Source: Planctomycetaceae bacterium (GTDB taxonomy: Bacteria; Planctomycetota; Planctomycetia; Planctomycetales; Planctomycetaceae). Taken from it: 9,638 nt of DNA. The notes beneath the pieces are model-generated. The model saw nothing but the letters and a program-made list of their open reading frames with translations, ran no database searches and was not told where the DNA came from. The position numbers and the translations under genes were made by a program. Location of the stretch: contig DOCI01000104.1 in the NCBI GenBank assembly GCA_003503535.1, positions 659 through 10,296 of the forward strand, given 5' to 3'. This document shows positions 1 to 6,645 of the stretch, in pieces (positions within the stretch are counted from its first letter, which is position 1; every line of letters begins with the position of its first letter).

Positions 1-1584
1 GACTCGAGGCCGTTCGTAACTGTCCCGGCGACCCGCGTTCTGCGGGGGCATCGCAAGCTTAAATGAGCGTACTTCATTACTGTAAACTTCCGCCTTGTTT
101 GGCCATCTCCAGTTGGGCAGTGATTCAAAATTCTTAGGAATACTGACAAACCAGACTGGTAATCCGTTCTCGGGATTCACGCCGAAATTCGGATGCGAGA
201 AGACCACCAGATACCCAGAGGCGGTCTGAACTAATCCGCCCAGCAGTAATTCGTGATGTTCATTTTTGAAGACCAGCTTGTGATCACTCCATGACATTTG
301 ACCATTGCTGTCAGGCGAGAGTTTTGAAAGAACGATCCCTCTTTCATGGGCTTGTGCCTGCACAAAATCCCGACCATCATAAATGGTCTGTAAATCCCCG
401 CAGTGCATTGCTCCGCCTTTTCGGTAAACACTTTTACCAGCTGTGTTTACGGCAAGTATACACCCCGTTTCATGGACATAGCCGTCAGCTCCTGGGATAT
501 TGTGGGCAAAAGAGGCCGTGAGAACACCGTTTCCATAGACAAGCTGTGAACGAGTGCTCCATTGTGGCGCAGGCAGGGCCTTTAACGGATTATAAATCCC
601 CCATTGCTCATAATAGGCTTCCTGATTAAGGTCGACGAATAATTGAACCGACTGTGTTCCTGTAGGTATTTTCAAAATATTGAGAATGTTTTTGCGTCTA
701 AGCCTGGGCTTCTGTGAAGCCACCACTTCCTCACCTTTACCCACCATCAAGTATCGGTTTCCCTCGGCATCCTTAGTGAAACCAGCCAGCAATGGAAGCG
801 CATTGGGGATATCCATATGTGTTGCGTTTTTCCATTTTGGGCCTGAAAAGGTTGAAAGCACATTGCCTCCCGAAGCTGTGGTCCATGCGACATCGAGACT
901 GTCATCAGGATTAACATATGGAATGATTGTCGGAAAACGAATATTGGTATTGGCATCTACCGGGCGTCGAGCATTCACAGGAGCGACAGCTCCGCCGATC
1001 ATGCCTCCTGAGGAATCCAGTAAATTCGCTGGAATGGGATTCGTCGGAGTACTGTTGGCTGCCATTAATCGAAACACGGTATACTCGTCCCTGGCTCCCC
1101 AGCGGGTTGAGATTTGACGATCTCCCAGTCCATCCTCATGCCAGAATTGTCCATTGGACGCGAATTTGATTCGATACCGTCGCGTCCCCGCTGGTTCGAA
1201 AGTCACCTTCGCACTCTGGTCTCCTGCATTGGTTCTTGTGGAGAGCAGATTGTCTTGCGGGTCTGTGTAAATCAATTTCCCAGTGGCAACTGACCGAATG
1301 CGATAAGAGCCATCGGGATAGGCTTCGATAGAAAACTGAGTGGTTTTATCATTCGGAAAGCCTTCGCGGTTATTGTCCACAGCATAGAGAACATTGTCAC
1401 GGTCAGTACGAATTCGCAGCAATCGTCCGGTAGCAACGGATTCGATACGATAGATCTCACTCGGCGGAGCCGCCTGGAGTGCCGTCTCCATACCCAGGCA
1501 AAGCAGGCATGACATGACAGGAATCCAAACCAGGCTTGAACGCCGAGAGACAAGCCATACACGATCACGTAAAATTGTTATCAT
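1..1584 (-). CDS. Secreted protein, N-terminal beta-trefoil-like repeats plus beta-propeller-like region (partial, C-terminus outside window)
   Basis: The reverse frame is open for 528 codons from an ATG at 1584-1582 to the window edge, so the end is missing. The start is supported by GGAGAG at 1595-1590, five bases upstream. Residues 1-38 form a likely signal peptide: Arg at 6, 8, 14 and 15, a hydrophobic stretch at about 18-32, and ALQA before APP. Residues 45-174 contain three similar units beginning YRIESVATGRLL (45), YRIRSVATGKLI (94) and YRIKFASNGQFW (137). Three units of about 45 residues suggest a beta-trefoil (ricin- or fascin-like), a fold that often binds sugars. Residues from about 215 to the edge are rich in short beta segments ending in DG or G turns. 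A stretch around His394-Gly404, with IYDG, resembles SHSLDQRAIFDG in the protein at 6644-8434. It probably acts in the periplasm or at the surface, perhaps binding a glycan. No enzymatic motif was recognised. Confidence 0.85.
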   Translation of the reverse strand, partial: MITILRDRVWLVSRRSSLVWIPVMSCLLCLGMETALQAAPPSEIYRIESVATGRLLRIRTDRDNVLYAVDNNREGFPNDKTTQFSIEAYPDGSYRIRSVATGKLIYTDPQDNLLSTRTNAGDQSAKVTFEPAGTRRYRIKFASNGQFWHEDGLGDRQISTRWGARDEYTVFRLMAANSTPTNPIPANLLDSSGGMIGGAVAPVNARRPVDANTNIRFPTIIPYVNPDDSLDVAWTTASGGNVLSTFSGPKWKNATHMDIPNALPLLAGFTKDAEGNRYLMVGKGEEVVASQKPRLRRKNILNILKIPTGTQSVQLFVDLNQEAYYEQWGIYNPLKALPAPQWSTRSQLVYGNGVLTASFAHNIPGADGYVHETGCILAVNTAGKSVYRKGGAMHCGDLQTIYDGRDFVQAQAHERGIVLSKLSPDSNGQMSWSDHKLVFKNEHHELLLGGLVQTASGYLVVFSHPNFGVNPENGLPVWFVSIPKNFESLPNWRWPNKAEVYSNEVRSFKLAMPPQNAGRRDSYERPRV

Positions 1585-1589
1585 TATTA

Positions 1590-1595
1590 CTCTCC
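1590..1595 (-). promoter_or_regulatory. Shine-Dalgarno site of the trefoil/propeller gene
   Basis: GGAGAG on the minus strand lies five bases before the ATG at 1584. Another ATG at 1597-1595 overlaps the site and is out of frame, so the site supports the chosen start. Confidence 0.7.
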
Positions 1596-1697
1596 ATAAG
1601 GCAGATTGCGTGCAGGTTAGACCCAAAGCAGTCATGGATCTTCAATCCAGAAGTCACGATCATCAACAGACTGAAAATCTGTGTCAAAAATGACCGA

Positions 1698-1738
1698 TGA
1701 CACATCTCCGTCTCAAAAACTGGCTCAGAGATGGGTCA
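1698..1738 (-). terminator. Candidate hairpin terminator after the CAP-domain gene
   Basis: TGACACATCTC (1698-1708) and GAGATGGGTCA (1728-1738) form an 11-bp inverted repeat with one mismatch and a 19-base loop. On the minus strand it starts 20 bases after the CAP gene stop and is followed a few bases later by ATTTTTG. The loop is long and the T tract is not directly attached, so this may be a terminator or another structured element in the 174-base gap before the next gene. Confidence 0.4.
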
Positions 1739-1758
1739 CCGGTTCATAGAAATTCGAA

Positions 1759-2649
1759 TTACTCAGCTGGAGACGAAAATAACTTGAATAGAAGTCCACC
1801 CGTCTCATTAGGACCAGCAGTGCTGCAAAAAATGTGATACTGACCGGTGGCTGTGGGTTTAAACTTAAATTTGGGGGCATCCCCTGTTGCTTCGTTAAGT
1901 TTATTACGAAAACTATCTTCCAAACGAATGTATGGATTATTAATTGGATTAATTGGACCAAGTTGAGCACCATTGAGTTCGATCTCATATTCACGAGTTT
2001 CATCAAGAATTCCCGAAAAGATCACCACACGATGGTTGGGACGTTTCGGATCGATTAGACTATTTGCGTTCAACTGATCATTGCTGAATAATATGGGGCC
2101 TCCTGCCCGTTTATTTTGTTCCCAGTTGGGCCCGCTGTAGCGATCAACCCAGTTTCCCGCAGGAACCGTTGGCGAACCCTGTCGAACACCGCCCATCATC
2201 GTCCAGAAGGTATCGCCATTTGGTTTGGCGTAGGCGCCAATGCCAATTTCGGTCAATTCTGGAATCAGCATGTTGTCGTAATGCGCGCCGGAATCCAGCC
2301 AGCCTCGAAAGGCTTCAAGCGGAGTATGATGACCACCAGCAACATTCTCTGTTCGAAGATGCCCCTGATAACCTGCATCAGCCGCACGAGTCACCGGGGT
2401 TGAGTTTCCTTTGACGTGATCGAAAAAGTTTTCGTCAACCATTCTTTTTGACCAGTCATGAGACGCCTTCATCAATTGTTCATTTCTGGCCACAAGAGAA
2501 AGCCCTTTACGCTGCCGCTCCTGATTAATCATCGCGATCAACTGATCTTCAATTGACGGTAACTTAATCTTCTCCTGTGCATCACATTGCGAATTGACTG
2601 CACAGGTCAGAAAAAGAAGGGGGATGAGAGTCATCATTTTAATGATCAT
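1759..2649 (-). CDS. Secreted CAP-domain (SCP/PR-1, YkwD-like) protein
   Basis: This 296-residue protein has a signal peptide (hydrophobic residues 5-17, likely cleavage near CDA/QEK at 24-25). The CAP domain spans about 33-155: an N-terminal helix with MINQERQRKG (40-49), then NFFDHV (74-79), TENVAGG (100-106), WLDSGAHYDNML (117-128), ELTEIGIG (131-138) and FWTMMGG (148-154). His78, Glu101 and His123 match three of the usual CAP cavity residues; I cannot place the fourth with confidence, although Glu134 is nearby. Bacterial CAP proteins are extracytoplasmic and mostly of unknown biochemical role. Residues 156-296 are an extra domain, unusual for a minimal CAP protein; the end, with FKPTATGQYHIF (263-274), looks like a pre-peptidase C-terminal or similar beta-sandwich. 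AGGTG sits a few bases before the ATG; in-frame Met5 and Met6 are weaker starts. It is divergent from the sigma factor gene. Confidence 0.9.
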   Translation of the reverse strand: MIIKMMTLIPLLFLTCAVNSQCDAQEKIKLPSIEDQLIAMINQERQRKGLSLVARNEQLMKASHDWSKRMVDENFFDHVKGNSTPVTRAADAGYQGHLRTENVAGGHHTPLEAFRGWLDSGAHYDNMLIPELTEIGIGAYAKPNGDTFWTMMGGVRQGSPTVPAGNWVDRYSGPNWEQNKRAGGPILFSNDQLNANSLIDPKRPNHRVVIFSGILDETREYEIELNGAQLGPINPINNPYIRLEDSFRNKLNEATGDAPKFKFKPTATGQYHIFCSTAGPNETGGLLFKLFSSPAE

Positions 2650-3060
2650 GTGGCACCTTATTTTATGTATTCACTAAAGTAATTATTCATGGCATGAAAG
2701 TCAGAACGAGGAGCAGCGGAGACATATTGGAAAACAGCCTACATACCTCAGGCTTACGTTCGTTTGACTTGAAGACTAAATTTTAACCCATCGTCTGCAG
2801 GTGTAATGTTCAACGTCATAATTGATCACACGTCAAAGCATAATGGCGACAGGGTGCCATCCCGCAGTTCAAGGTTTTAAACAAACAGAATCAAGTCCTT
2901 GTATTTCCGCTAAACGGCTTGACAGCCCTATTTACTCCCCCATTGCCCAGCATCGAAGTTTCAAGAGATATTACTGGACTTCAATAACTGGAATTGGTAG
3001 GGTTGTACACTAAAGGTATGCAATTTTTGAACGTGTCCAGAAAACAGTCAGAGAGAACGT

Positions 3061-3105
3061 GATCGTGTTGGTCACTTCATACCCCATGATATTTCCCCAA
3101 CGATC
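3061..3105 (+). other. Stem-loop upstream of the sigma factor gene
   Basis: GATCG (3061-3065) plus TTGG (3068-3071) can pair with CCAA (3097-3100) plus CGATC (3101-3105), leaving a two-base bulge. The loop holds a smaller TCAT/ATGA hairpin (3077-3089). The right arm can alternatively join GATCTG (3102-3107) pairing with CAGATC (3114-3119). This could be a leader structure or a DNA site. No known riboswitch class was recognised. Confidence 0.3.
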
Positions 3106-3167
3106 TGATCCTGCAGATCCCTCAAAGGTCAATACGTAGACTTTCCAATCAACCTACGACTTAAATT

Positions 3168-3182
3168 GAAATATTTCGAAAT
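3168..3182. promoter_or_regulatory. Overlapping palindromes just before the sigma factor start (possible operator)
   Basis: Three alternating pentamers, GAAAT-ATTTC-GAAAT, make two perfect overlapping 10-bp palindromes (3168-3177 and 3173-3182). They end nine bases before the ATG at 3192 and lie right after a weak -10-like TTAAAT. The position suits a repressor or autoregulatory site, but the sequence is AT-rich and chance is a real alternative. Confidence 0.3.
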
Positions 3183-3191
3183 TAAATTCTT

Positions 3192-3785
3192 ATGATCGAT
3201 TTGAGTTCACCTACCAGCCAGACCCTACTGGCGAAACTGCGAACCAATACTCCTGACGAAACAGCCTGGGATGAATTCGTCAATCTGTATGGCAAGAGAA
3301 TTTACAGTTGGTGTCGTGGGCGTGGGTTACAGGCAGTTGATGCTGAGGACGTGACCCAGAATGTCCTTGTTCGTTTAACAAAAGTCATGTTGAGATTCGA
3401 ATACGATTCCTCCATGAGTTTTCGATGTTGGCTGCGAACTGTCGTTCAAAATCTTGTGAATGATTTCCTGCGTGATCGAGTTCGTGCTACAGACGATGGA
3501 AAAGTTGCCTGCATGATGAGTCGTCTGGAGGAAGCCGAAGCGACGCAAGACTTACTATCACGGCTAGACGATCTGTTTGATCTGGAACTGCTGGAAGAGG
3601 CGAAAGCTCGTGTGAGAATTCGCGTTAGCAATGCTCGCTGGAAAGCTTGGAGTCTGATGGCCGAGAAGAATTTGCCCGCCATTGAAGTTAGTAGAATGAT
3701 CGGCATGAAAGTCGAAACGGTGTTTACTGCACGCAGTCAAATCCAGGAAATGATAAGAAATGAAGTCAGCTTACTAGAACGATAG
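3192..3785 (+). CDS. ECF-type RNA polymerase sigma factor (planctomycete, kinase-linked type)
   Basis: The 197-residue product has the two domains of extracytoplasmic-function sigma factors. Region 2 covers about 25-100: AWDEFVNLYGKRIYSWC (25-41), the DAEDVTQNVLVRL core-binding motif (50-62), then SFRCWLRTVVQNLVNDFLRDR, the -10 recognition part. Region 4 covers about 133-190, with a helix-turn-helix in LPAIEVSRMIGMKVETVFTARSQI. An acidic, leucine-rich linker joins them. The product directs RNA polymerase to its target promoters. The start agrees with the usual family N-terminus (TLLAKLR..DETAWDEFV), yet no Shine-Dalgarno sequence precedes it. The stop is 11 bases before the kinase ATG, so the two genes almost certainly form an operon. 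In Planctomycetes such sigma factors commonly sit beside Ser/Thr kinases. The N-terminal zinc motif of the kinase suggests that protein is its partner; this is inference. Confidence 0.93.
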   Translation: MIDLSSPTSQTLLAKLRTNTPDETAWDEFVNLYGKRIYSWCRGRGLQAVDAEDVTQNVLVRLTKVMLRFEYDSSMSFRCWLRTVVQNLVNDFLRDRVRATDDGKVACMMSRLEEAEATQDLLSRLDDLFDLELLEEAKARVRIRVSNARWKAWSLMAEKNLPAIEVSRMIGMKVETVFTARSQIQEMIRNEVSLLER

Positions 3786-3796
3786 AATCTGCTTCC

Positions 3797-6334
3797 ATGC
3801 AATCCTGCCCAACTCCAAACAAGCTTTTAGAGCTAGTTAGTGGTGACCAGTCTGGCGAATTGGGTCGTCACGTCGATAACTGTCCTGGTTGCAAACGGGA
3901 ACTTGAAAAACAGCTTAGTGATCTCAGAGAGCAATCTACACTTGTTGAACCCCTCAACAGTGTTACCTCAAGTTGGGGCACTGGCCTGGCCCATCGACTG
4001 GCGGCATCGTTAAAAGACTCTCCTGGTGAGGAATTGGTTGTTGATTTTGAGCTTCCCTATCAGATGGGAAACTACACCCTGTTGAGAATCCTTGGCGCGG
4101 GAGGAATGGGAATTGTTTATTTAGCAAATCAGGAGAGTCTGAATCGTCGTGTCGCAATAAAAATGGTTCGACAGAGTGAATTAAAAAATAAAAAACTCGT
4201 CAGTCGCTTCTATACAGAAGTGGAATCTGTTGCCAGTCTCAATCATTCAGGAATCGTGCCCATATATGAAGTCGGACGGCACAAGCACTATCTGTACTAT
4301 TCGATGCAGCTGGTCGAAGAGGGAACACTCTCAGAGTTCATCCGACGTGACAAGCCACCGATTCGAGTGACTGCAAAAATCGTTCAGCAAATAGCCGAAG
4401 CCGTCCATTTTGCACATCAAAATGGAATTATTCATCGCGATTTAAAACCCTCGAATATCCTGGTCGATTCCTCATCGAATCCCAAAATCGCCGATTTTGG
4501 TTTGGCGAAATTGCTCTCGCTCGATCCGTCATTATCGACTGGAAGTTACGATATCGTTGGTACGCCAAGCTATATGTCTCCAGAGCAAGTGAGTGGGAAG
4601 GAAAGTCATACGTTTGCGACAGATGTCTATGGCTTGGGAGCAATACTTTATGAAATGCTCACCGGTCGTGCACCCTTCGTCGGAAAGGAGCCTCTTTCAG
4701 TTCTTCATGATGTTCTGGAGAAAATACCTGAATCGCCCAGAGTCATTGACAAGAGCATTCCGCAAGATCTGGAGACAATCACATTAAAGTGTTTACAGAA
4801 GCATCCCGCACATCGTTATCCGACAGCAGAGTGCGTTGCCGACGAACTCGATTCATATCTGCGAGGAAAAATGATCCAGGCCCGCCCCACTCCATTGCCT
4901 GAAAAACTGGGAAGGCTGGTTCGACGAAATCCGTTCACTTCCATTTTGATTTTGATGACAGCCTTAATCGTGGGAGTGAGTGTGGTGAACAGTTTCAATT
5001 CTTTGAGATTGAGTGATCTGCAGGCAAAAAAAATTGAAAGCCAGAACATCAAGCTTGAGTCCGCAGTTCTGGGAGCTCAAAATCAATCTTCACTCGTGGC
5101 GAGTCAGGCTGAGCTATCCATCGAAGTCATCGAAGCGATTCTTGGAGAGATCCAAACAACATATTTGCGTCTTCCTGCAGAGCAAAAATCCCGCAAGGTC
5201 ATGCTCAATCAGGTGCTCAATAAACTAGATCGACTCTCTGCAGACCATGTCGATCCCGATCAATTGAATTCCTGTTATGCCAAAACAATCCTGGGCTTGG
5301 CAGAAGTCGAATATAGTATTGGAGCTTCAGACGGAAGTATTGGGCTTGAAGCTTCAAAACGCAGGTATATCGACGCGATTGAACGATTACAGAAATTATA
5401 CCAGAACAATATGGATAACCTGGATGTACAAAGAACATTGGCCAGAGCAATCATGAAATACGGGGACGTATTAGCCGATGCAGCTCACTGGGAGGAAGCC
5501 CATGCAAAATTCATGGAAGCCCTACCTCTTATGATCGAGGCCTGTTCAAAGTCGAGTGAAGACATGGTTCTGATGGAATTAGGAGAATTAGAAATTCTGT
5601 GTGCAGAAGGATTTATGCATACCGGATATCCAGATCAGTTTGAAGAGTTTTCGAATCGAGGACATCGGCGTTTGAAAGAGATCACTGAAACCAGCCCAGG
5701 GAGTCTTGAAGCGGCATCATTGTTTCTCTACTCATGCCAGATTATTGGAGACTGGCATTTAAAGAAAAACCATTTTGATGACGCAAAACAATATTACGAG
5801 ATGTTTCAACAAAAAGCCGTTTTACTCGATCACCTGTATCCATTCAATTCAAACGTCGCTTTGGATTGCTCCACCGCGTATGAAAGGTTAGGAGACCTGG
5901 CACTAAAAAGTAAAGACATCGATTTAGCACTCGATCATTACCAGTTATCACTTGACTATGCACAAAAACTGGAAATCTCTGCGCCAGATAATTTGGAAAC
6001 GCTATGGCATGTTTCCTTCAGTTATCAGCATCTGGCCGACCTGCTCCTTCACTTAAAGGAACTGGAACAAGGTTTTCCTCTGGCAGTCCGTTGTGTGGAA
6101 ATTCGACGTATTCTGCAAGATCGAGATCGTCAGAATTACAGAAGGACTGCCAAGTTAGTTCACTCTTTAAAGACGCTGGCTGCTTATCACCTGTCTCAAA
6201 GTGAAAACATTTTGGCACGAAATATTTATCAGGAGTGCTTTTCGGTCGAAACAGAATATCAGTTGCTTACAGGTAAAAAGAGTTTTGCTAATGACTTGTC
6301 GAATCTGGAGTCCAAGATCGCAGTTCTCGACTGA
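3797..6334 (+). CDS. Membrane Ser/Thr protein kinase with N-terminal anti-sigma-like zinc motif and C-terminal TPR-like region
   Basis: Domains of the 845-residue chain in order: (1) residues 1-45 with Cys4 and HVDNCPGC, i.e. His25-x3-Cys29-x2-Cys32, the motif of zinc-binding anti-sigma domains; (2) a Hanks-type kinase at about 92-355 with G-loop GAGGMG (100-105), Lys122, Glu141 of the C-helix, HRDLKPSN with Asp215 and Asn220, DFG at Asp233 and SPE at 261-263, all intact, so it should be active; (3) one membrane span at about 380-397 after RLVRRNP, which places the kinase in the cytoplasm; (4) a helical, partly coiled-coil segment at about 398-460; (5) TPR-like helix pairs, clearest near 546-580, 646-678 and 692-725. 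The C-terminal part is predicted to be periplasmic and could sense ligands or partners. No Shine-Dalgarno site precedes the ATG, so translation is probably coupled to the sigma gene. The likely role is phosphorylation-dependent control of the sigma factor; substrates are unknown. Confidence 0.94.
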   Translation: MQSCPTPNKLLELVSGDQSGELGRHVDNCPGCKRELEKQLSDLREQSTLVEPLNSVTSSWGTGLAHRLAASLKDSPGEELVVDFELPYQMGNYTLLRILGAGGMGIVYLANQESLNRRVAIKMVRQSELKNKKLVSRFYTEVESVASLNHSGIVPIYEVGRHKHYLYYSMQLVEEGTLSEFIRRDKPPIRVTAKIVQQIAEAVHFAHQNGIIHRDLKPSNILVDSSSNPKIADFGLAKLLSLDPSLSTGSYDIVGTPSYMSPEQVSGKESHTFATDVYGLGAILYEMLTGRAPFVGKEPLSVLHDVLEKIPESPRVIDKSIPQDLETITLKCLQKHPAHRYPTAECVADELDSYLRGKMIQARPTPLPEKLGRLVRRNPFTSILILMTALIVGVSVVNSFNSLRLSDLQAKKIESQNIKLESAVLGAQNQSSLVASQAELSIEVIEAILGEIQTTYLRLPAEQKSRKVMLNQVLNKLDRLSADHVDPDQLNSCYAKTILGLAEVEYSIGASDGSIGLEASKRRYIDAIERLQKLYQNNMDNLDVQRTLARAIMKYGDVLADAAHWEEAHAKFMEALPLMIEACSKSSEDMVLMELGELEILCAEGFMHTGYPDQFEEFSNRGHRRLKEITETSPGSLEAASLFLYSCQIIGDWHLKKNHFDDAKQYYEMFQQKAVLLDHLYPFNSNVALDCSTAYERLGDLALKSKDIDLALDHYQLSLDYAQKLEISAPDNLETLWHVSFSYQHLADLLLHLKELEQGFPLAVRCVEIRRILQDRDRQNYRRTAKLVHSLKTLAAYHLSQSENILARNIYQECFSVETEYQLLTGKKSFANDLSNLESKIAVLD

Positions 6335-6362
6335 ATATACTCCAAAACTGTCCACCGCTTGC

Positions 6363-6392
6363 GATCCCGGGAGAGAATTGCTCCCGGAGATC
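6363..6392 (+). terminator. GC-rich hairpin after the kinase gene
   Basis: CCGGGAG (6367-6373) pairs perfectly with CTCCCGG (6381-6387) around a seven-base loop. The stem extends by GATC/GATC across a one-base bulge, giving 11 pairs. It begins 29 bases after the kinase stop. No T tract follows on either strand, so it may stabilise the 3' end or act with the next hairpin rather than terminate alone. Confidence 0.45.
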
Positions 6393-6427
6393 CCTCTCGA
6401 AAAGTCTGACTCGCACGGAACCGTGGA

Positions 6428-6459
6428 TGCTGCACTGAGATCCCCTCGGTAGAGCAGCA
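6428..6459 (+). terminator. Second hairpin after the kinase gene
   Basis: TGCTGC-ACTGAG (6428-6439) pairs with CTCGGT (6445-6450, one G-U pair) and GCAGCA (6454-6459), with a three-base bulge AGA and a five-base loop. That is 12 pairs. It is followed by CAGCTTTGTTCC, a weak T-rich tail, so it is the better terminator candidate for the kinase operon. Confidence 0.45.
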
Positions 6460-6624
6460 CAGCTTTGTTCCACTGAAATACTCTCCCCTCGCTTCAAATA
6501 ACCGGTGACTAAGACCTCAACCGTAAGCTGTTATTTCTTATCTACTTTGCTATTTTCTTTGTATCGTATTCTGGATCATAGATTACATTTCTTCTACCAC
6601 AGGGAGAATGCGAGTCTCGCTGTT

Positions 6625-6645
6625 TAAAAGTGTTATCAACACCTT
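6625..6645 (-). terminator. Small hairpin overlapping the stop of the propeller-like gene
   Basis: On the minus strand AAGGTGTT-GAT-AACACTTTT forms a five-pair core GTGTT/AACAC with a three-base loop, extended by one G-U and two A-U pairs, and the T run lies within and after the stem. The left arm includes part of the TAA stop. It is short, so terminator function is uncertain. Confidence 0.3.

Larger units (their letters stand above)
2650..3191. other. Divergent intergenic region between CAP gene and sigma factor gene
   Basis: This 542-base gap should hold the promoters of both flanking genes. I see no convincing coding frame: the longest, a plus-strand frame at 2822-3013, has no Shine-Dalgarno site and an unremarkable translation. 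It contains a small inverted repeat AGCCT/AGGCT (2736-2740, 2750-2754), a larger stem-loop at 3061-3105, and GATCTG/CAGATC at 3102-3119. A weak sigma-70-like pair for the sigma gene is TAGACT (3137-3142) with TTAAAT (3161-3166) and an 18-base spacer, four of six matches each. Confidence 0.6.
6335..6643. other. Convergent intergenic region
   Basis: The gap separates the kinase stop from the stop of the propeller-like gene on the other strand. Its first 130 bases hold two strong hairpins and its right end a small hairpin over the opposite gene's stop (separate entries). The stretch 6480-6600 is AT-rich, and I see no gene or repeat in it. Confidence 0.6.

Noticed and set aside
680..1117. A plus-strand open frame of 145 codons
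   Set aside because: It lies opposite the 528-codon minus-strand gene, which has a signal peptide, Shine-Dalgarno site and internal repeats; this frame has none of these.
1503..1584. Tat (twin-arginine) signal in the protein at 1-1584
   Set aside because: SRR at 13-15 is followed by SSLV, lacking the usual Phe, so an ordinary Sec signal is at least as likely.
1939..1960. Repeated TTAATTGGA inside the CAP gene
   Set aside because: It encodes the repeated Pro-Ile-Asn in a loop of the protein and needs no DNA-level explanation.
2580..2649. Lipoprotein signal in the CAP protein (Cys16 or Cys22)
   Set aside because: The residues before either cysteine do not fit the lipobox; the sequence fits a standard cleaved signal near residue 24.
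2919..2924. TTGACA as a -35 box for the sigma gene
   Set aside because: No -10-like hexamer at 16-18 bases downstream, and it is about 270 bases from the start codon.
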